Below are positions 9,756 to 19,250 of a stretch of 64,000 bases of DNA, piece by piece. This DNA comes from Phenylobacterium sp. GTDB taxonomy: Bacteria > Pseudomonadota > Alphaproteobacteria > Caulobacterales > Caulobacteraceae. The stretch lies in NCBI RefSeq assembly GCF_013911965.1, contig NZ_JACESE010000018.1:1-64000 (forward strand), read 5' to 3'. The first letter of the stretch is position 1. Every line of letters begins with the position of its first letter. The position numbers and the translations under genes are program-made. The notes beneath the pieces are model-generated. The model ran no database searches. It saw nothing but the letters and a program-made list of their open reading frames with translations, and was not told the DNA's origin.

Positions 9756-10358
9756 TCAGGCGTCGTCGCGCTCGGGCAGGCGCACGTGCACGAGCCTCCA
9801 GTCGAACCATCCGACGCGCTGGAAGGTCAGCACGGTGATCTCGGCCGGCCGCTCCGGCGGATGGACCTCGAACCGCACCCGATTGATCCCCCAGAAGCGC
9901 ACGGCCGGCAGGGGATCGCGCATCGCCGCGTCAGCCCGGGCGACGAAGCCCTCCGGCGGCGGCGGTTCGGGCGGGGCCGTCCCGGGTTCGTAGCCGCGGG
10001 TGAGGTCGTAGAGGCCCTCGGGGGTCAGATAGGGCTCGATCCGGGCCGGCGGCGCGGTCAGCGGCGCGAGGGGCTCGGCCAGGGGCTCCAGCGCCCGGCG
10101 CATGGCGCCCAGCGGATCGCGCCAGATGTCCGGGCGAGCGTCTGGCGCGGCGGCCGGCTCGGGCTCGGGCGCGCGCACCTGGGCGCGCAGGCTGGTGCGC
10201 AGGGCGCGGAAGTCCACCAGCTCGGAGAGGCCGGCGACGTCCTGATCGCGCGCATTGGCCTTCAGCGCCCGGAAGGCGAACCAGGGCGCGGCCGCAAAGG
10301 CGATGGCGAAAAGGACAAGACCCAGAAGGACGATGTTGAAAAGCTGGCGTCGCACCAT
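9756..10358 (-). CDS. DUF2939 domain-containing membrane-anchored protein
   Basis: A 200-residue protein with one N-terminal transmembrane helix (residues about 7-30) followed by FRALKANARDQDVAGLSELVDFRALRTSL, the DUF2939 signature. A proline/alanine-rich linker follows (around residues 60-75) and a C-terminal beta-rich domain ends FDWRLVHVRLPE. The orientation suggests a mostly periplasmic protein. The function of DUF2939 is not known to me. It lies just upstream of the AEC transporter on the same strand. Confidence 0.78.
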   Translation of the reverse strand: MVRRQLFNIVLLGLVLFAIAFAAAPWFAFRALKANARDQDVAGLSELVDFRALRTSLRAQVRAPEPEPAAAPDARPDIWRDPLGAMRRALEPLAEPLAPLTAPPARIEPYLTPEGLYDLTRGYEPGTAPPEPPPPEGFVARADAAMRDPLPAVRFWGINRVRFEVHPPERPAEITVLTFQRVGWFDWRLVHVRLPERDDA

Positions 10359-10465
10359 CCAGGATCCCCCTGCCGCGGGCCAAGGGTTAACACGCGGCCG
10401 GCCGGCTCGCCACCGCAGCGGGTTCAGGCCGGGAGCGGCTGCGAAACTGGCGCGTTGAGGGGGCC

Positions 10466-11782
10466 ATGGGGGCGAGGCTTCGAAAACTCCTGGACGACCT
10501 GCGCCGCACCTTCTGGGTCCTGCCGGCCCTGCTGGTGCTGGCCGGCCTGCTCGGCGCCGAGGGCGCGATCCACGCCGACACGGCCGGCTGGGCGCCGGAC
10601 TGGCTGAAGGAACGCCTCTACAGCGGGGGCGAGACGGGCGCGCGCACGCTCCTGGGCGCCATCGCCTCCTCGACCATCGGGGTCACCGGCACGCTCTTTT
10701 CGATCACCATTGCGGCCCTGACGCTCGCCTCCAGCCAGATGGGGCCGCGCCTGCTGGACAACTTCACGCGCGATCGGGGCAACCAGGTTACGCTCGGCGT
10801 CTTCCTGGGCTCCTTCGCCTATTCGCTGGTGGTCCTGCGGCAGGTGCGCGGCGGCGAGGACAACGTCTTCGTGCCCCAGGTCGCCCTGGCCGGGGCGATG
10901 GTCCTGGCCCTGCTGTGCGTGGCCCTGCTGGTCTACTTCGTCCAGCACATGGCCTCGCGGATCAATATCGACACCGTGATCGAGCTCGTCCGGCGCGACC
11001 TCTTCAATGCGCTGGACAGCCTGACGAAGGAGGCCCCCGACGCCCCGCCGCGGCAGGAGGCGGACTGGTCCGGCGCCGATCAGATCCGCGACGACCGGCA
11101 CGGCTATCTGCAGCAACTGGACGAAGACGTCCTCGCCGACTGGGCCTGCGAGAAGGAGGTCTGCATCCGCCTGCTGGTCCGCCATGGGGACTTCCTGATG
11201 CCCGGCGGGGTGGTGGCTCTGGTCTCGCCGCCGGCCGAGGGGGCGGCCGAGGCGATCAACCGCGCCATGGCCCTGGGCGGCCGGCGCTCGGCGGCGGGCG
11301 ACCTGGAATACAGCGTCCGTCAGCTGGTGGAGGTCGCCGTCCGCGCGCTTTCGCCAGGCGTTAACGACCCGATGACCGCCATGACCGTGCTGGACCAGCT
11401 GGGGGCGGCCCTGTGCCAAGTCTCGCGCCGTCACTTCCCCACGGGCGTGAGCGTGCGGGACGGGCGCGCGGTGCTGGTGCGGCCCGTGACGGATTATGAC
11501 GGGCTGACGGACGCCATGTTCGACATGATCCGCCAGAACGGCGCTTCATCGCCGGCCGTGCTGATCCGGATGATGGAGGTGCTGACCCTGGTGGCCGAGC
11601 AGGAGCGGGACCGCTCGCGCCTGAAGGCCCTGCGTCGCCACGCCGACCTCGCCCTCAGCGACGGCCGGCGGGGGTTCGCCAACAGCGCCGACGTGCGCGA
11701 CTTATCGCAACGCTATCGCCGCTTCCGCAACGTCGCCGAGTCGGGCGGACCTGCGCGACGCGCCACGCCCGCCCGCATCTGA
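10466..11782 (+). CDS. DUF2254 domain-containing membrane protein
   Basis: A 438-residue inner-membrane protein. Four hydrophobic segments occupy roughly residues 15-165, including TLFSITIAALTLASSQMGPRLL and the RDRGNQVTLGVFLGSFAYSLVVLR stretch that identifies DUF2254. The C-terminal two-thirds is soluble and contains SPGVNDPMTAMTVLDQLGAAL, also typical of the family. No biochemical function is established as far as I know. Its stop is 5 bases from the stop of the convergent icd gene, so the two genes must read into each other or share an unseen stop signal. Confidence 0.88.
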   Translation: MGARLRKLLDDLRRTFWVLPALLVLAGLLGAEGAIHADTAGWAPDWLKERLYSGGETGARTLLGAIASSTIGVTGTLFSITIAALTLASSQMGPRLLDNFTRDRGNQVTLGVFLGSFAYSLVVLRQVRGGEDNVFVPQVALAGAMVLALLCVALLVYFVQHMASRINIDTVIELVRRDLFNALDSLTKEAPDAPPRQEADWSGADQIRDDRHGYLQQLDEDVLADWACEKEVCIRLLVRHGDFLMPGGVVALVSPPAEGAAEAINRAMALGGRRSAAGDLEYSVRQLVEVAVRALSPGVNDPMTAMTVLDQLGAALCQVSRRHFPTGVSVRDGRAVLVRPVTDYDGLTDAMFDMIRQNGASSPAVLIRMMEVLTLVAEQERDRSRLKALRRHADLALSDGRRGFANSADVRDLSQRYRRFRNVAESGGPARRATPARI

Positions 11783-11787
11783 GCCGG

Positions 11788-13005
11788 TCAGGCCGCGGCG
11801 AGCGCCTTGTCGAGGTTGGCCGCCACCTTGTCGATGAAGCCTTCGGTGGTCAGCCAGCCCTGGGTGTCGCCCACCAGCAGGGCGAGGTCCTTGGTCATGG
11901 AGCCGCTTTCCACGGTGGAGATGCAGACCTTCTCCAGCGTCTCGGCGAACTTGGCGAGCTCCTCGTTGCCGTCGAGCTTGGCCCGGTGGCTGAGGCCGCG
12001 GGTCCAGGCGAAGATCGAGGCGATGGAGTTGGTCGAGGTGCTCTCGCCCCGCTGATGCTGGCGATAGTGGCGGGTGACGGTGCCGTGGGCGGCCTCGGCC
12101 TCCATGGTCTTGCCGTCCGGCGTGATCAGCACCGAGGTCATCAGGCCCAGAGAGCCGAAGCCCTGAGCCACCTGGTCGGACTGCACGTCGCCGTCATAGT
12201 TCTTGGCCGCCCAGATGAAGCCGCCGGACCACTTCAGGGCCGAGGCCACCATGTCGTCGATCAGGCGGTGCTCGTAGGTGATGCCGGCGGCCTTGTACTG
12301 CTCGGCGTACTTGGTCTCGTAGATCTCGGCGAAGATGTCCTTGAAGCGCCCGTCATAGGCCTTGAGGATGGTGTTCTTGGTCGAGAGATAGACCGGGTAT
12401 TTGCGGTTCAGGCCGTAGGCCAGGCAGGCCTCGGCGAACTCGCGGATCGAGTCGTCCAGGTTGTACATGGCCATGGCCACGCCCGAACCCGGATAGTCGA
12501 ACACCTCGTGTTCGACGGTCTCGCCGTTCTCGCCTTCCCAGCGGATGGTCATCTTGCCCTTGCCGGGCACCAGGAAGTCGGTGGCGCGATACTGGTCGCC
12601 GAAGGCGTGGCGGCCGACGATGATCGGCTGGGTCCAGCCCGATACGAGCCGCGGCACGTTCTTGCAGATGATCGGCTCACGGAAGACGACGCCGCCGAGG
12701 ATGTTGCGGATGGTGCCGTTGGGCGACTTCCACATCTTCTTGAGGCCGAATTCCTCGACCCGGGCCTCGTCGGGCGTGATGGTCGCGCACTTCACGCCCA
12801 CGCCGTATTTCTTGATCGCTTCGGCGGCTTCGACCGTCACCTTGTCGTCGGTGGCGTCACGATACTCGATGCCCAGATCGTAATAGGCCAGGTCGAGGTC
12901 GAGATAGGGGAAGATCAGCTTGTCCTTGATCATCTTCCAGATGATCCGGGTCATCTCGTCCCCATCGATGTCGACGACGGGATTGGCGACTTTGATCTTG
13001 GCCAT
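11788..13005 (-). CDS. icd: NADP-dependent isocitrate dehydrogenase
   Basis: A 405-residue enzyme converting isocitrate to 2-oxoglutarate with NADPH in the citric acid cycle. It is the eukaryote-like homodimeric type: it begins [26 protein letters not shown] and contains [12 protein letters not shown], the [14 protein letters not shown] region, [20 protein letters not shown] and [19 protein letters not shown] rejected the in-frame start at 13074 because the family starts at 13005 and the upstream frame is not conserved in character. Confidence 0.97.
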   Translation of the reverse strand: MAKIKVANPVVDIDGDEMTRIIWKMIKDKLIFPYLDLDLAYYDLGIEYRDATDDKVTVEAAEAIKKYGVGVKCATITPDEARVEEFGLKKMWKSPNGTIRNILGGVVFREPIICKNVPRLVSGWTQPIIVGRHAFGDQYRATDFLVPGKGKMTIRWEGENGETVEHEVFDYPGSGVAMAMYNLDDSIREFAEACLAYGLNRKYPVYLSTKNTILKAYDGRFKDIFAEIYETKYAEQYKAAGITYEHRLIDDMVASALKWSGGFIWAAKNYDGDVQSDQVAQGFGSLGLMTSVLITPDGKTMEAEAAHGTVTRHYRQHQRGESTSTNSIASIFAWTRGLSHRAKLDGNEELAKFAETLEKVCISTVESGSMTKDLALLVGDTQGWLTTEGFIDKVAANLDKALAAA

Positions 13006-13165
13006 AGGCGAGGCGCGCTCCGTGGCGGAATTGAGGGATTGAAGGCCGTATACAGGGCCAGCGCCGGACCGCAAAGCCGCGAGCCGATTTCATTGGCGCG
13101 ACATGGGAACGTCACGCCCCGCCGCTAGTTCGGGCGCGGTGGACGTTCAGCGAGATAAGGCCGGC

Positions 13166-13510
13166 ATGAACGCCGGCGTCGGACGGGGCGTGGTCGGCGC
13201 ATCGGCCCTGGTGCTCGTGGCCGAGCCCTGGGATTTCCAGTCCCTGCACGGCCGCGGCCGCCTGATCGGCCGAATTGCGGAAGCCCGGAGTTTCGGCCCC
13301 GCCGGCGAGGAGCTGCGGCTCGACATCCAGACCCAGGTGCTGCAGCCGGGCGCGGGAGAGGTCAGCGCCCTGCGGGCCGTGGCCCTGAACGGCGGCGCCG
13401 GGGACCTCACCGCGCGGCTGCTTCGCGGCGAATCGGCCGGCGTCCGGCTCTACGCCACGCCCCGCCGCGGCGGAGGGCCGCTGCTGGGCGCAATGCGGCT
13501 GCAAGCCTGA
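13166..13510 (+). CDS. Hypothetical protein, 114 residues
   Basis: An unrecognised protein starting MNAGVGRGVVGASALVLVAEPWDF. AAGG lies five bases before the ATG at 13166, which is why I chose it over the in-frame ATG at 13103. The predicted chain is short beta strands with several glycine-rich turns and no signal peptide or membrane helix. It has a plausible ribosome site and typical codon use, and it fills the space between icd and the beta-lactamase. No function is proposed. Confidence 0.55.
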   Translation: MNAGVGRGVVGASALVLVAEPWDFQSLHGRGRLIGRIAEARSFGPAGEELRLDIQTQVLQPGAGEVSALRAVALNGGAGDLTARLLRGESAGVRLYATPRRGGGPLLGAMRLQA

Positions 13511-13554
13511 GCTTTCGCTCCGGCGGGTGACCGGGCGTTCGACGCATCGCCGCC

Positions 13555-14580
13555 CTAGCCGGCGGCGCGCACCGCCAGGCGGGCGAAATCGGCGATCACC
13601 GCCTCACGCGACTCGCCGTCCAGGGGCGAGCCCGAAAGGAAGACGGCGACGGCGTAGCGCCGGCCGTCGGGCAGGGTGATGATGCCCATGTCGTTCGTCG
13701 CCGGATTCATCCCGAAGTCGGTCCGGGCGGTGCCCGTCTTGTGCGCCAGGCGCGCGCCTTCCGGCAGGCCGGCCTTCAGACGATCGGCGCCGGTGGTCGT
13801 CTCGCTCATGAGGGTCAGCAGGCGTTCGGTCGAGGCCTCGGACAGCAGCTCGCCCGCCGACAGCTTGGACAGGAAGAGAAGCGCCGCCCGCGGCGTCGTG
13901 GTGTCGCGCGGATCGCGCATATAGGCCAGGGTTGCGGCGAAGCGGCGGTCGTCGGGCACGCCGCGGTGGACCGGGCCATAGGCGCTCTCGCCCTTCCACT
14001 CGGGCCGGAAGGAGTCCAGGCCGGCCAGTTCGGGCTGCATCTGCCGCTCATAACGGTCGACCCGCATCTCGTCGATCCGGTGGGCGCGCAGCCAGGCGGT
14101 GACCACGCCCGGCCCGCCGATCCGCCGCATGAGCACATCGGCGGCGGTGTTGTCGCTCTGGCCGACGGCGAGTTCGAGAAGCTGGCCCACCGTATAGGTC
14201 CGCCGCCCTGGATAGGCGTCGGCGATCGGGCTGAAGGGCGGCGAGAGATCCTCGTCGGTCAAGGTGATCGTCTCGTCGAGGTCGAGCCGGCCCGCATCGA
14301 CCTCGGCCAGAACGGCCGCCCCGAGCGGGGCCTTGAACACGCTCATCATCGGGAAGCGGTCGGACCCGTTGAAGGCCCACAGCTCGCCGCTCTCCAGATT
14401 GATCATCGCCGCGCCGAAGCGGGCGTTGTCGGCGCCGCCCGTCGCCCGGACCGCCAGGTCCGCGCCCTGTTCGTCCAGCAGCTCAGCGTCCAGTCGCGGC
14501 GTAGTGGAGACGGTCTGTGGCATCTCCGGCTCGCAGGCCGCGACGAGGAGGGCGGCGACCAGTAAGGCCAAAAGACGCAT
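13555..14580 (-). CDS. bla: Class A beta-lactamase, predicted lipoprotein
   Basis: A 341-residue serine beta-lactamase. The signal sequence MRLLALLVAALLVAAC carries a lipobox with Cys16, predicting an outer- or inner-membrane-anchored lipoprotein. Catalytic motifs are S80-V-F-K83, S142-D-N144, E178 (36 residues after the SDN serine, matching Ambler E166) and HKTGT near the C-terminus. The RDPRDTTTPRAAL segment is typical of class A. The omega-loop Glu is followed by RQMQ rather than PELN, which suggests a divergent subgroup. It is divergent from trmJ with 65 bases between starts. No LysR (AmpR-like) partner is adjacent, so expression may be constitutive. Confidence 0.92.
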   Translation of the reverse strand: MRLLALLVAALLVAACEPEMPQTVSTTPRLDAELLDEQGADLAVRATGGADNARFGAAMINLESGELWAFNGSDRFPMMSVFKAPLGAAVLAEVDAGRLDLDETITLTDEDLSPPFSPIADAYPGRRTYTVGQLLELAVGQSDNTAADVLMRRIGGPGVVTAWLRAHRIDEMRVDRYERQMQPELAGLDSFRPEWKGESAYGPVHRGVPDDRRFAATLAYMRDPRDTTTPRAALLFLSKLSAGELLSEASTERLLTLMSETTTGADRLKAGLPEGARLAHKTGTARTDFGMNPATNDMGIITLPDGRRYAVAVFLSGSPLDGESREAVIADFARLAVRAAG

Positions 14581-14645
14581 GCGGCGGGACTCCAACACCG
14601 AGCCTCGGGCTTGCGCCCGCGGCCTCTTCGGACTGAAAACGCGAC

Positions 14646-15440
14646 ATGACCGCAAATTCCGTCGTCGCGCCAAGCATTATCCTGTCCGCCCCGCAGCTGG
14701 CGGAGAACATCGGAGCCGCCGCCCGCGTGATGGCGAACTTCGGCCTCTCGGACCTTCGCCTGGTCAATCCGCGGGACGGCTGGCCGCAGGACAGGGCCTG
14801 GGCCTCGGCGTCCGGGGCCGACTGGCCGCTGGACGAGGCCCAGGTGTTCGACGACGTGGCCGGCGCCATTGGCGACCTGCAGCTGGTTTTCGCCACCACG
14901 GCACGGCCGCGCGAGCTGCAGCTGCCTGTGATCACCCCGCGGGAGGCGGCGGCCCGGCTGGCCGAAGCCGCCGCGGAAGGGATGCGGACGGGCCTGCTGT
15001 TCGGCGGCGAACGGGCCGGGCTGGAGACCTCCGACGTGGCCCTCTGCCAGGCGGTGGTCACGGTTCCGGTGGATCCGCGCTTTCACTCGCTCAACCTCGC
15101 CCAGGCGGTGGCGCTGAACGCCTATGAGTGGCGGATGACCCAGGCCGCGGGTCCGCCGCCGAAGTTCCGCGAGGGGCCGCCGCCCGCCGATCAGGCGGCG
15201 ATGATGGGGCTGTACGGCCACCTGGAGACCGAGCTCGACGCCGCCGGCTTCTTCCATCCGCCCGAAAAGCGGCCTTCCATGATCCAGAACCTGCGCTCGG
15301 CCCTCGGGCGGGCCCAGTTCAGCGATCAGGAGGTCCGCACCTTCCGCGGGGTGGTCACGGCCCTGTCGCGCGGCCGCGGCCGGGTGCTGGAGAAGCTGGC
15401 CCGCCAGAAGTCGGACGCCGCTCCGCCTGCGGAGACTTGA
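14646..15440 (+). CDS. trmJ: TrmJ-like tRNA/rRNA 2'-O-methyltransferase (SPOUT)
   Basis: A 264-residue SpoU-class methyltransferase using S-adenosylmethionine. The knotted-fold motifs are visible: LSAPQLAENIGAAARVMANFGL (motif 1), LLFGGERAGLETSDVALC (motif 2) and VPVDPRFHSLNLAQAVALNAYEW (motif 3). The C-terminal extension of about 90 residues ending in a basic helix matches TrmJ, which methylates position 32 of tRNA. The exact target is inferred from the family. It is divergent from the beta-lactamase gene. Confidence 0.85.
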   Translation: MTANSVVAPSIILSAPQLAENIGAAARVMANFGLSDLRLVNPRDGWPQDRAWASASGADWPLDEAQVFDDVAGAIGDLQLVFATTARPRELQLPVITPREAAARLAEAAAEGMRTGLLFGGERAGLETSDVALCQAVVTVPVDPRFHSLNLAQAVALNAYEWRMTQAAGPPPKFREGPPPADQAAMMGLYGHLETELDAAGFFHPPEKRPSMIQNLRSALGRAQFSDQEVRTFRGVVTALSRGRGRVLEKLARQKSDAAPPAET

Positions 15441-15504
15441 CGCAACGGCGCCGGCCGGTCCCATAAGAGATCAACGATAACCTATGGGCGGGCGCGAGGA
15501 CGCG

Positions 15505-16749
15505 ATGGCGGAGACGGATCTGAAGACGGCGGCGACGGAGGCCTGGCTCTATGGCCTGCCCCTGGTGGAGATCGCCACCACCCGGTCGCGCGGCCAGGCG
15601 CTGGGCCAGAGCATGAACGCCTTCGCCCACGTGCGGAACCTGGCCAACCACAAGCACCGCGCCGTCACCACGCCCAACAACGACACCCTCTATTCGTCGG
15701 CCCATCTCGACCTTTCGGCCGGCCCGGTGACGATCACCCTCCCGGCGGCGGGCGAGCGTTATCTGTCGCTGCAGCTGATGGACGCCTACACCAACAGCTT
15801 CGCCGTTCTGGGCACGCGGACGACCGGGCCGAACGGCGGGACCTTCACGCTGGTGGGGCCGACCGAGGCCGCCGAGGGGCCGCGCGTGGTCCGTGCGCCC
15901 ACCAACCACGTCTGGGCGCTGGCCCGCATCCTGGTCGACGGCCCGCACGACCTGGAGGCCGCCCGCGGCGTCCAGGCGGGAGTCTCCATCCAGGGGCCGG
16001 CGGTCGAGGCGCCGCCGGCGGTGGCCCAGCGCGGCGCGCCCTGGCCCGAATTCTTCGCCGCCGTCTCGACCCTGATGCGGCTCAACCCGCCGCCGGCGAC
16101 GGATCTCGCCGTCCTGGAGCGCATGGCGCCCCTCGGCCTGTTGGAGGGCTTCGATCCGTCGCGCTTCTCCGCCGCCGAAATCGCCGAGATCGAGGAAGGG
16201 GTGGCCGAGGCGCGCAAGGCGGTCCGCCGCGGCGGCATCACAGGCCCGAACTACATCGAGGGATGGTCCTATCCGTCGTCGAAGCTGGGCGACTTTGGCC
16301 AGGACTACCGCTATCGCGCCGGCGTGGCGCTCGGCGGGCTCGCGGCCCTGCCGGTGGTGGAGGCGACCTATATGCGCGGCGAGGGCGACCTGCCGCGGGC
16401 GCTCTATGACGGGAACCGGGCCTACCGTCTGCATTTCGCCGCCGACCGCCTGCCGCCGGTGAACTCCTTCTGGAGCCTCTCCCTCTACGAGGCGACCGAG
16501 GACGGGCAGTTCTTCTTCACGGACAACCCGCTCGACCGCTACGCCATCGGCGACCGCACCGAGGGCCTGACCTATAACGACGACGGGTCGCTCGACATCT
16601 GGATCGGCCATGCCGATCCGGGGGAGGGGCGGCGGGCCAACTGGCTGCCCGCGCCGGCCGGTCCCTTCGCCCTCTTCATGCGGACCTACCTGCCGAAGCC
16701 CGAACTGCTGGACGGCGTCTACCGCCTGCCGCCGGTGGAGGCGCTCTAG
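15505..16749 (+). CDS. DUF1254/DUF1214 domain-containing protein
   Basis: A 414-residue protein with an N-terminal DUF1254 domain (AWLYGLPLVEIATTR; TTPNNDTLYSSAHLDLSAGP) and a C-terminal DUF1214 domain (VNSFWSLSLYEATEDGQFFFTDNPLDRYAIGDRT). It has no signal peptide, unlike many family members. I start at ATG 15505, which has GAGG five bases upstream, rather than ATG 15484. The function of this family is unknown. Its stop TAG overlaps the stop of the opposite-strand lipoprotein gene in a single CTAG. Confidence 0.85.
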   Translation: MAETDLKTAATEAWLYGLPLVEIATTRSRGQALGQSMNAFAHVRNLANHKHRAVTTPNNDTLYSSAHLDLSAGPVTITLPAAGERYLSLQLMDAYTNSFAVLGTRTTGPNGGTFTLVGPTEAAEGPRVVRAPTNHVWALARILVDGPHDLEAARGVQAGVSIQGPAVEAPPAVAQRGAPWPEFFAAVSTLMRLNPPPATDLAVLERMAPLGLLEGFDPSRFSAAEIAEIEEGVAEARKAVRRGGITGPNYIEGWSYPSSKLGDFGQDYRYRAGVALGGLAALPVVEATYMRGEGDLPRALYDGNRAYRLHFAADRLPPVNSFWSLSLYEATEDGQFFFTDNPLDRYAIGDRTEGLTYNDDGSLDIWIGHADPGEGRRANWLPAPAGPFALFMRTYLPKPELLDGVYRLPPVEAL

Positions 16750-17150
16750 CCGCCGGCCGGAGGGCGGGCCGGGCAGCCGTAGCTGACCTGGAAGTCGGCG
16801 GGACCCTGCGGCGTATCGACGGTGACGGTCTGATCCTGCGCGGGCTCCGCGCCTTGCGCGCAGATGCGCAGGGTCCGCGGCTCCGTCCAGGCGAGCTCGA
16901 GCTGGCGGATCGCGTCCAGGGTCGCGACCTGCGTCGGCTCGCCGTCCCGGTGGCGCAGCGAGAGCTCCGCCGACAGGCCCGGGACCAGGGTGATCCCGCC
17001 GCCGGAGAAGTCCGCCTCCAGGACGAACTGGCCGTCGGGGCTCTGCAGGCTCATGTCCTCGGGCTGAGAGACGATGCAGGCCGAGAGCAGCAGGGCCGGG
17101 GCGGCCCCGAGGCCGAAGCGAAGCAGACGGAGGCGTCGGAAGCGCGGCAT
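16746..17150 (-). CDS. Small predicted lipoprotein, unknown function
   Basis: A 134-residue secreted protein. The N-terminus (MPRFRRLRLLRFGLGAAPALLLSAC) is a basic signal peptide ending in a lipobox at Cys25. The mature part is mostly short beta strands and contains two further cysteines (RICAQGAEP and VSYGCPARP) that could form a disulfide. No family was recognised. The start at 17150 gives the signal peptide directly. The gene converges on DUF1254 with a four-base stop overlap. Confidence 0.65.
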   Translation of the reverse strand: MPRFRRLRLLRFGLGAAPALLLSACIVSQPEDMSLQSPDGQFVLEADFSGGGITLVPGLSAELSLRHRDGEPTQVATLDAIRQLELAWTEPRTLRICAQGAEPAQDQTVTVDTPQGPADFQVSYGCPARPPAGG

Positions 17151-17346
17151 GTCAGGCGAAATGGACCGGCGGCCCTTCGGTTGCGCGCCTTGACACTCGC
17201 TCCCCCAGCCGTCATAGACCGCCCCTTTCCCGCCGCCAGGTCGCCTGTGCGGTGCGGAATGCATTACGGGTGATGCGGGCTACGCCGTTGAGATCGCGCT
17301 TCTGCTACTGGGGGCGCCGGGCCGCGTCGATGAAGAAGAGTGATCC

Positions 17347-17964
17347 ATGACCAAGCGTCATTCCGCCAAGTACAAGCTCGACCGCCGGATGGGCGAGAAC
17401 GTCTGGGGCCGCGCCAAGTCGCCGGTGAACCAGCGCTCCTACGGCCCCGGTCAACATGGCCAGCGCCGCAAGTCCAAGGTTTCCGACTTCGGCCTGCAGC
17501 TGCGCGCGAAGCAGAAGCTGAAGGGCTACTACGGCAACCTGACCGAGAAGCAGTTCTCCCGCATCTACACCGAGGCCGCCCGCCGCAAGGGCAACACCTC
17601 GGAGAACCTGATCGCCCTGCTCGAATCCCGCCTGGACGCCATCGTCTATCGCGCCAAGTTCGTGCCGACCGTGTTCGCCGCCCGCCAGTTCGTGAACCAC
17701 GGCCACGTGACCGTGAACGGCAAGCGCGTGAACATCCCGTCGTACCGCGTGAAGCCGGGCGATGTGGTGTCGGTCCGCGAACGGTCGCGCAACATGGCCC
17801 TGGTGCTGGAAGCCGTCGCCTCGTCCGAGCGCGACACGCCCGACTATATCCAGGTCGACGGCAAGGGCCTGTCGGCCACCTTCGTCCGCGCCCCGGAACT
17901 GGCCGAAGTGCCCTATCCGGTGAAGATGGAGCCGAACCTCGTCGTCGAATTCTACGCCTCCTAA
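17347..17964 (+). CDS. rpsD: 30S ribosomal protein S4
   Basis: A 205-residue S4 protein, a primary 16S rRNA binder that nucleates assembly of the small subunit. The N-terminal region [23 protein letters not shown] and [25 protein letters not shown] are typical of alphaproteobacterial S4, and the S4 RNA-binding domain ([23 protein letters not shown]) lies near residues 115-140. It is a stand-alone gene rather than part of the alpha operon, with its own terminator immediately downstream. Confidence 0.98.
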   Translation: MTKRHSAKYKLDRRMGENVWGRAKSPVNQRSYGPGQHGQRRKSKVSDFGLQLRAKQKLKGYYGNLTEKQFSRIYTEAARRKGNTSENLIALLESRLDAIVYRAKFVPTVFAARQFVNHGHVTVNGKRVNIPSYRVKPGDVVSVRERSRNMALVLEAVASSERDTPDYIQVDGKGLSATFVRAPELAEVPYPVKMEPNLVVEFYAS

Positions 17965-17991
17965 GGCCTCGACGACTTTCGACTTGCGAAG

Positions 17992-18018
17992 GGCCCCGGA
18001 GCGATCCGGGGCCTTTTT
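17992..18018 (+). terminator. Rho-independent terminator after rpsD
   Basis: A perfect 9-bp stem GGCCCCGGA / TCCGGGGCC with a GCGA tetraloop is followed by TTTTT. It starts 28 bases after the rpsD stop. Confidence 0.95.
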
Positions 18019-18232
18019 CGTGCGCTCCGCCCCCCGCGCCGCGGCGCCGCCGGCGCCGGAGCCTCGACGACGCGCGCTGTGCCTCAGACCCCGTTGACGC
18101 GCCGCAGAAGCCTCACTATCTCCCCGCCACGATCCGGGCCCCTCTGGTCGCGACGGCGGTCGCGATGATGTCGGATCTTCACTCTCGACAGGCGCGGACG
18201 CGGCGCCGCGACTATGAGAGGTGCGGGGCCCG

Positions 18233-19249
18233 ATGGACTCTCTGCTCGCCTTTTTACAATCTCCCTTCCTCAGCCAGCCCACCTGGCTGTGGCTGCTCTT
18301 CATCAGCATCGTCCTGACCGTGCTGGTGCTCGACCTGGGCGTCTTCAACCGCAAGGACCACGTCATCGGTCCGGCGGAATCGCTGAAGACCGCCGCGGCC
18401 TATATCGCCATCGGTCTGACGTTCGGGGCCTGGGTCTGGTGGGACCTCGGGGCCGACAAGGCGGTGGAGTACTATACCGGCTATCTGCTCGAGCTGACGC
18501 TGGCGCTCGACAACGTCTTCGTCATCTCGCTGATCCTGGCCTATTTCGCCGTGCCGCGGGAACTGCAGCACAGGGTGCTGTTCTGGGGCATTCTGGGCGT
18601 CATCGTCCTGCGGGCGATCATGATCGGCGTCGGCGCCGCGCTCGTCGCGAACTTCGCCTGGATCCTCTACATCTTCGGCGCCTTCCTGCTCTTCACCGGC
18701 GCCAAGATGCTCAAGGAGTCCTTCTCGAGCGATGCGGAGGAGGCCAAGGACCTCACCGACAACGCCCTGCTGAAGTGGCTGCGCAACCACCTGCGGGTCA
18801 GCGACGGCTTCCGCGGTTCGCGCTTCTTCGTGAAGGAGCCGCATCCGGCAAGCGGCAAGCTCGTCCTCTTCGTGACGCCGCTCTTCCTGGCGCTGGTCCT
18901 GGTGGAGTTCGCCGACCTCGTCTTCGCCATCGACTCGGTGCCGGCCATCTTCGCCATCACCCAGGATCCCTACATCGTCTACACGTCCAACATCTTCGCC
19001 ATCCTCGGCCTGCGGGCGCTCTACTTCGCGCTCGAGAACGCGGTCCACCGCTTCCACTATCTGAAGGTGGCCCTGGCGCTGGTGCTGGTCTTCATCGGCT
19101 TCAAGATCTTCGCCGGGGACCTCTTCTTCGGCGGCAAGTTCCCCGCGCCATGGTCGCTCGGCATCACGATCACCCTGCTCGCGGGCGGCGTCGTGGTCTC
19201 GCTGCTCAGGCCGCGCCGGCCGCACGCCCTCACCCATCCGGGGGAATAG
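18233..19249 (+). CDS. TerC family integral membrane protein
   Basis: A 338-residue protein with about nine transmembrane helices and the TerC/Alx signatures LTLALDNVFVISLILAYF and EFADLVFAIDSVPAIFAIT, whose conserved acidic residues are thought to bind metal. Family members are linked to manganese export and tellurite or pH stress. I chose ATG 18233 with GAGAGG upstream over GTG 18221. No yybP-ykoY (manganese) riboswitch could be found in the 214 bases after the rpsD terminator, although such leaders often precede this family. Confidence 0.9.
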   Translation: MDSLLAFLQSPFLSQPTWLWLLFISIVLTVLVLDLGVFNRKDHVIGPAESLKTAAAYIAIGLTFGAWVWWDLGADKAVEYYTGYLLELTLALDNVFVISLILAYFAVPRELQHRVLFWGILGVIVLRAIMIGVGAALVANFAWILYIFGAFLLFTGAKMLKESFSSDAEEAKDLTDNALLKWLRNHLRVSDGFRGSRFFVKEPHPASGKLVLFVTPLFLALVLVEFADLVFAIDSVPAIFAITQDPYIVYTSNIFAILGLRALYFALENAVHRFHYLKVALALVLVFIGFKIFAGDLFFGGKFPAPWSLGITITLLAGGVVVSLLRPRRPHALTHPGE

Positions 19250-19250
19250 G

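Noticed and set aside
18019-18232. A manganese (yybP-ykoY) riboswitch before the TerC gene
   Set aside because: The conserved purine-rich junctions of that riboswitch were not found in the leader.
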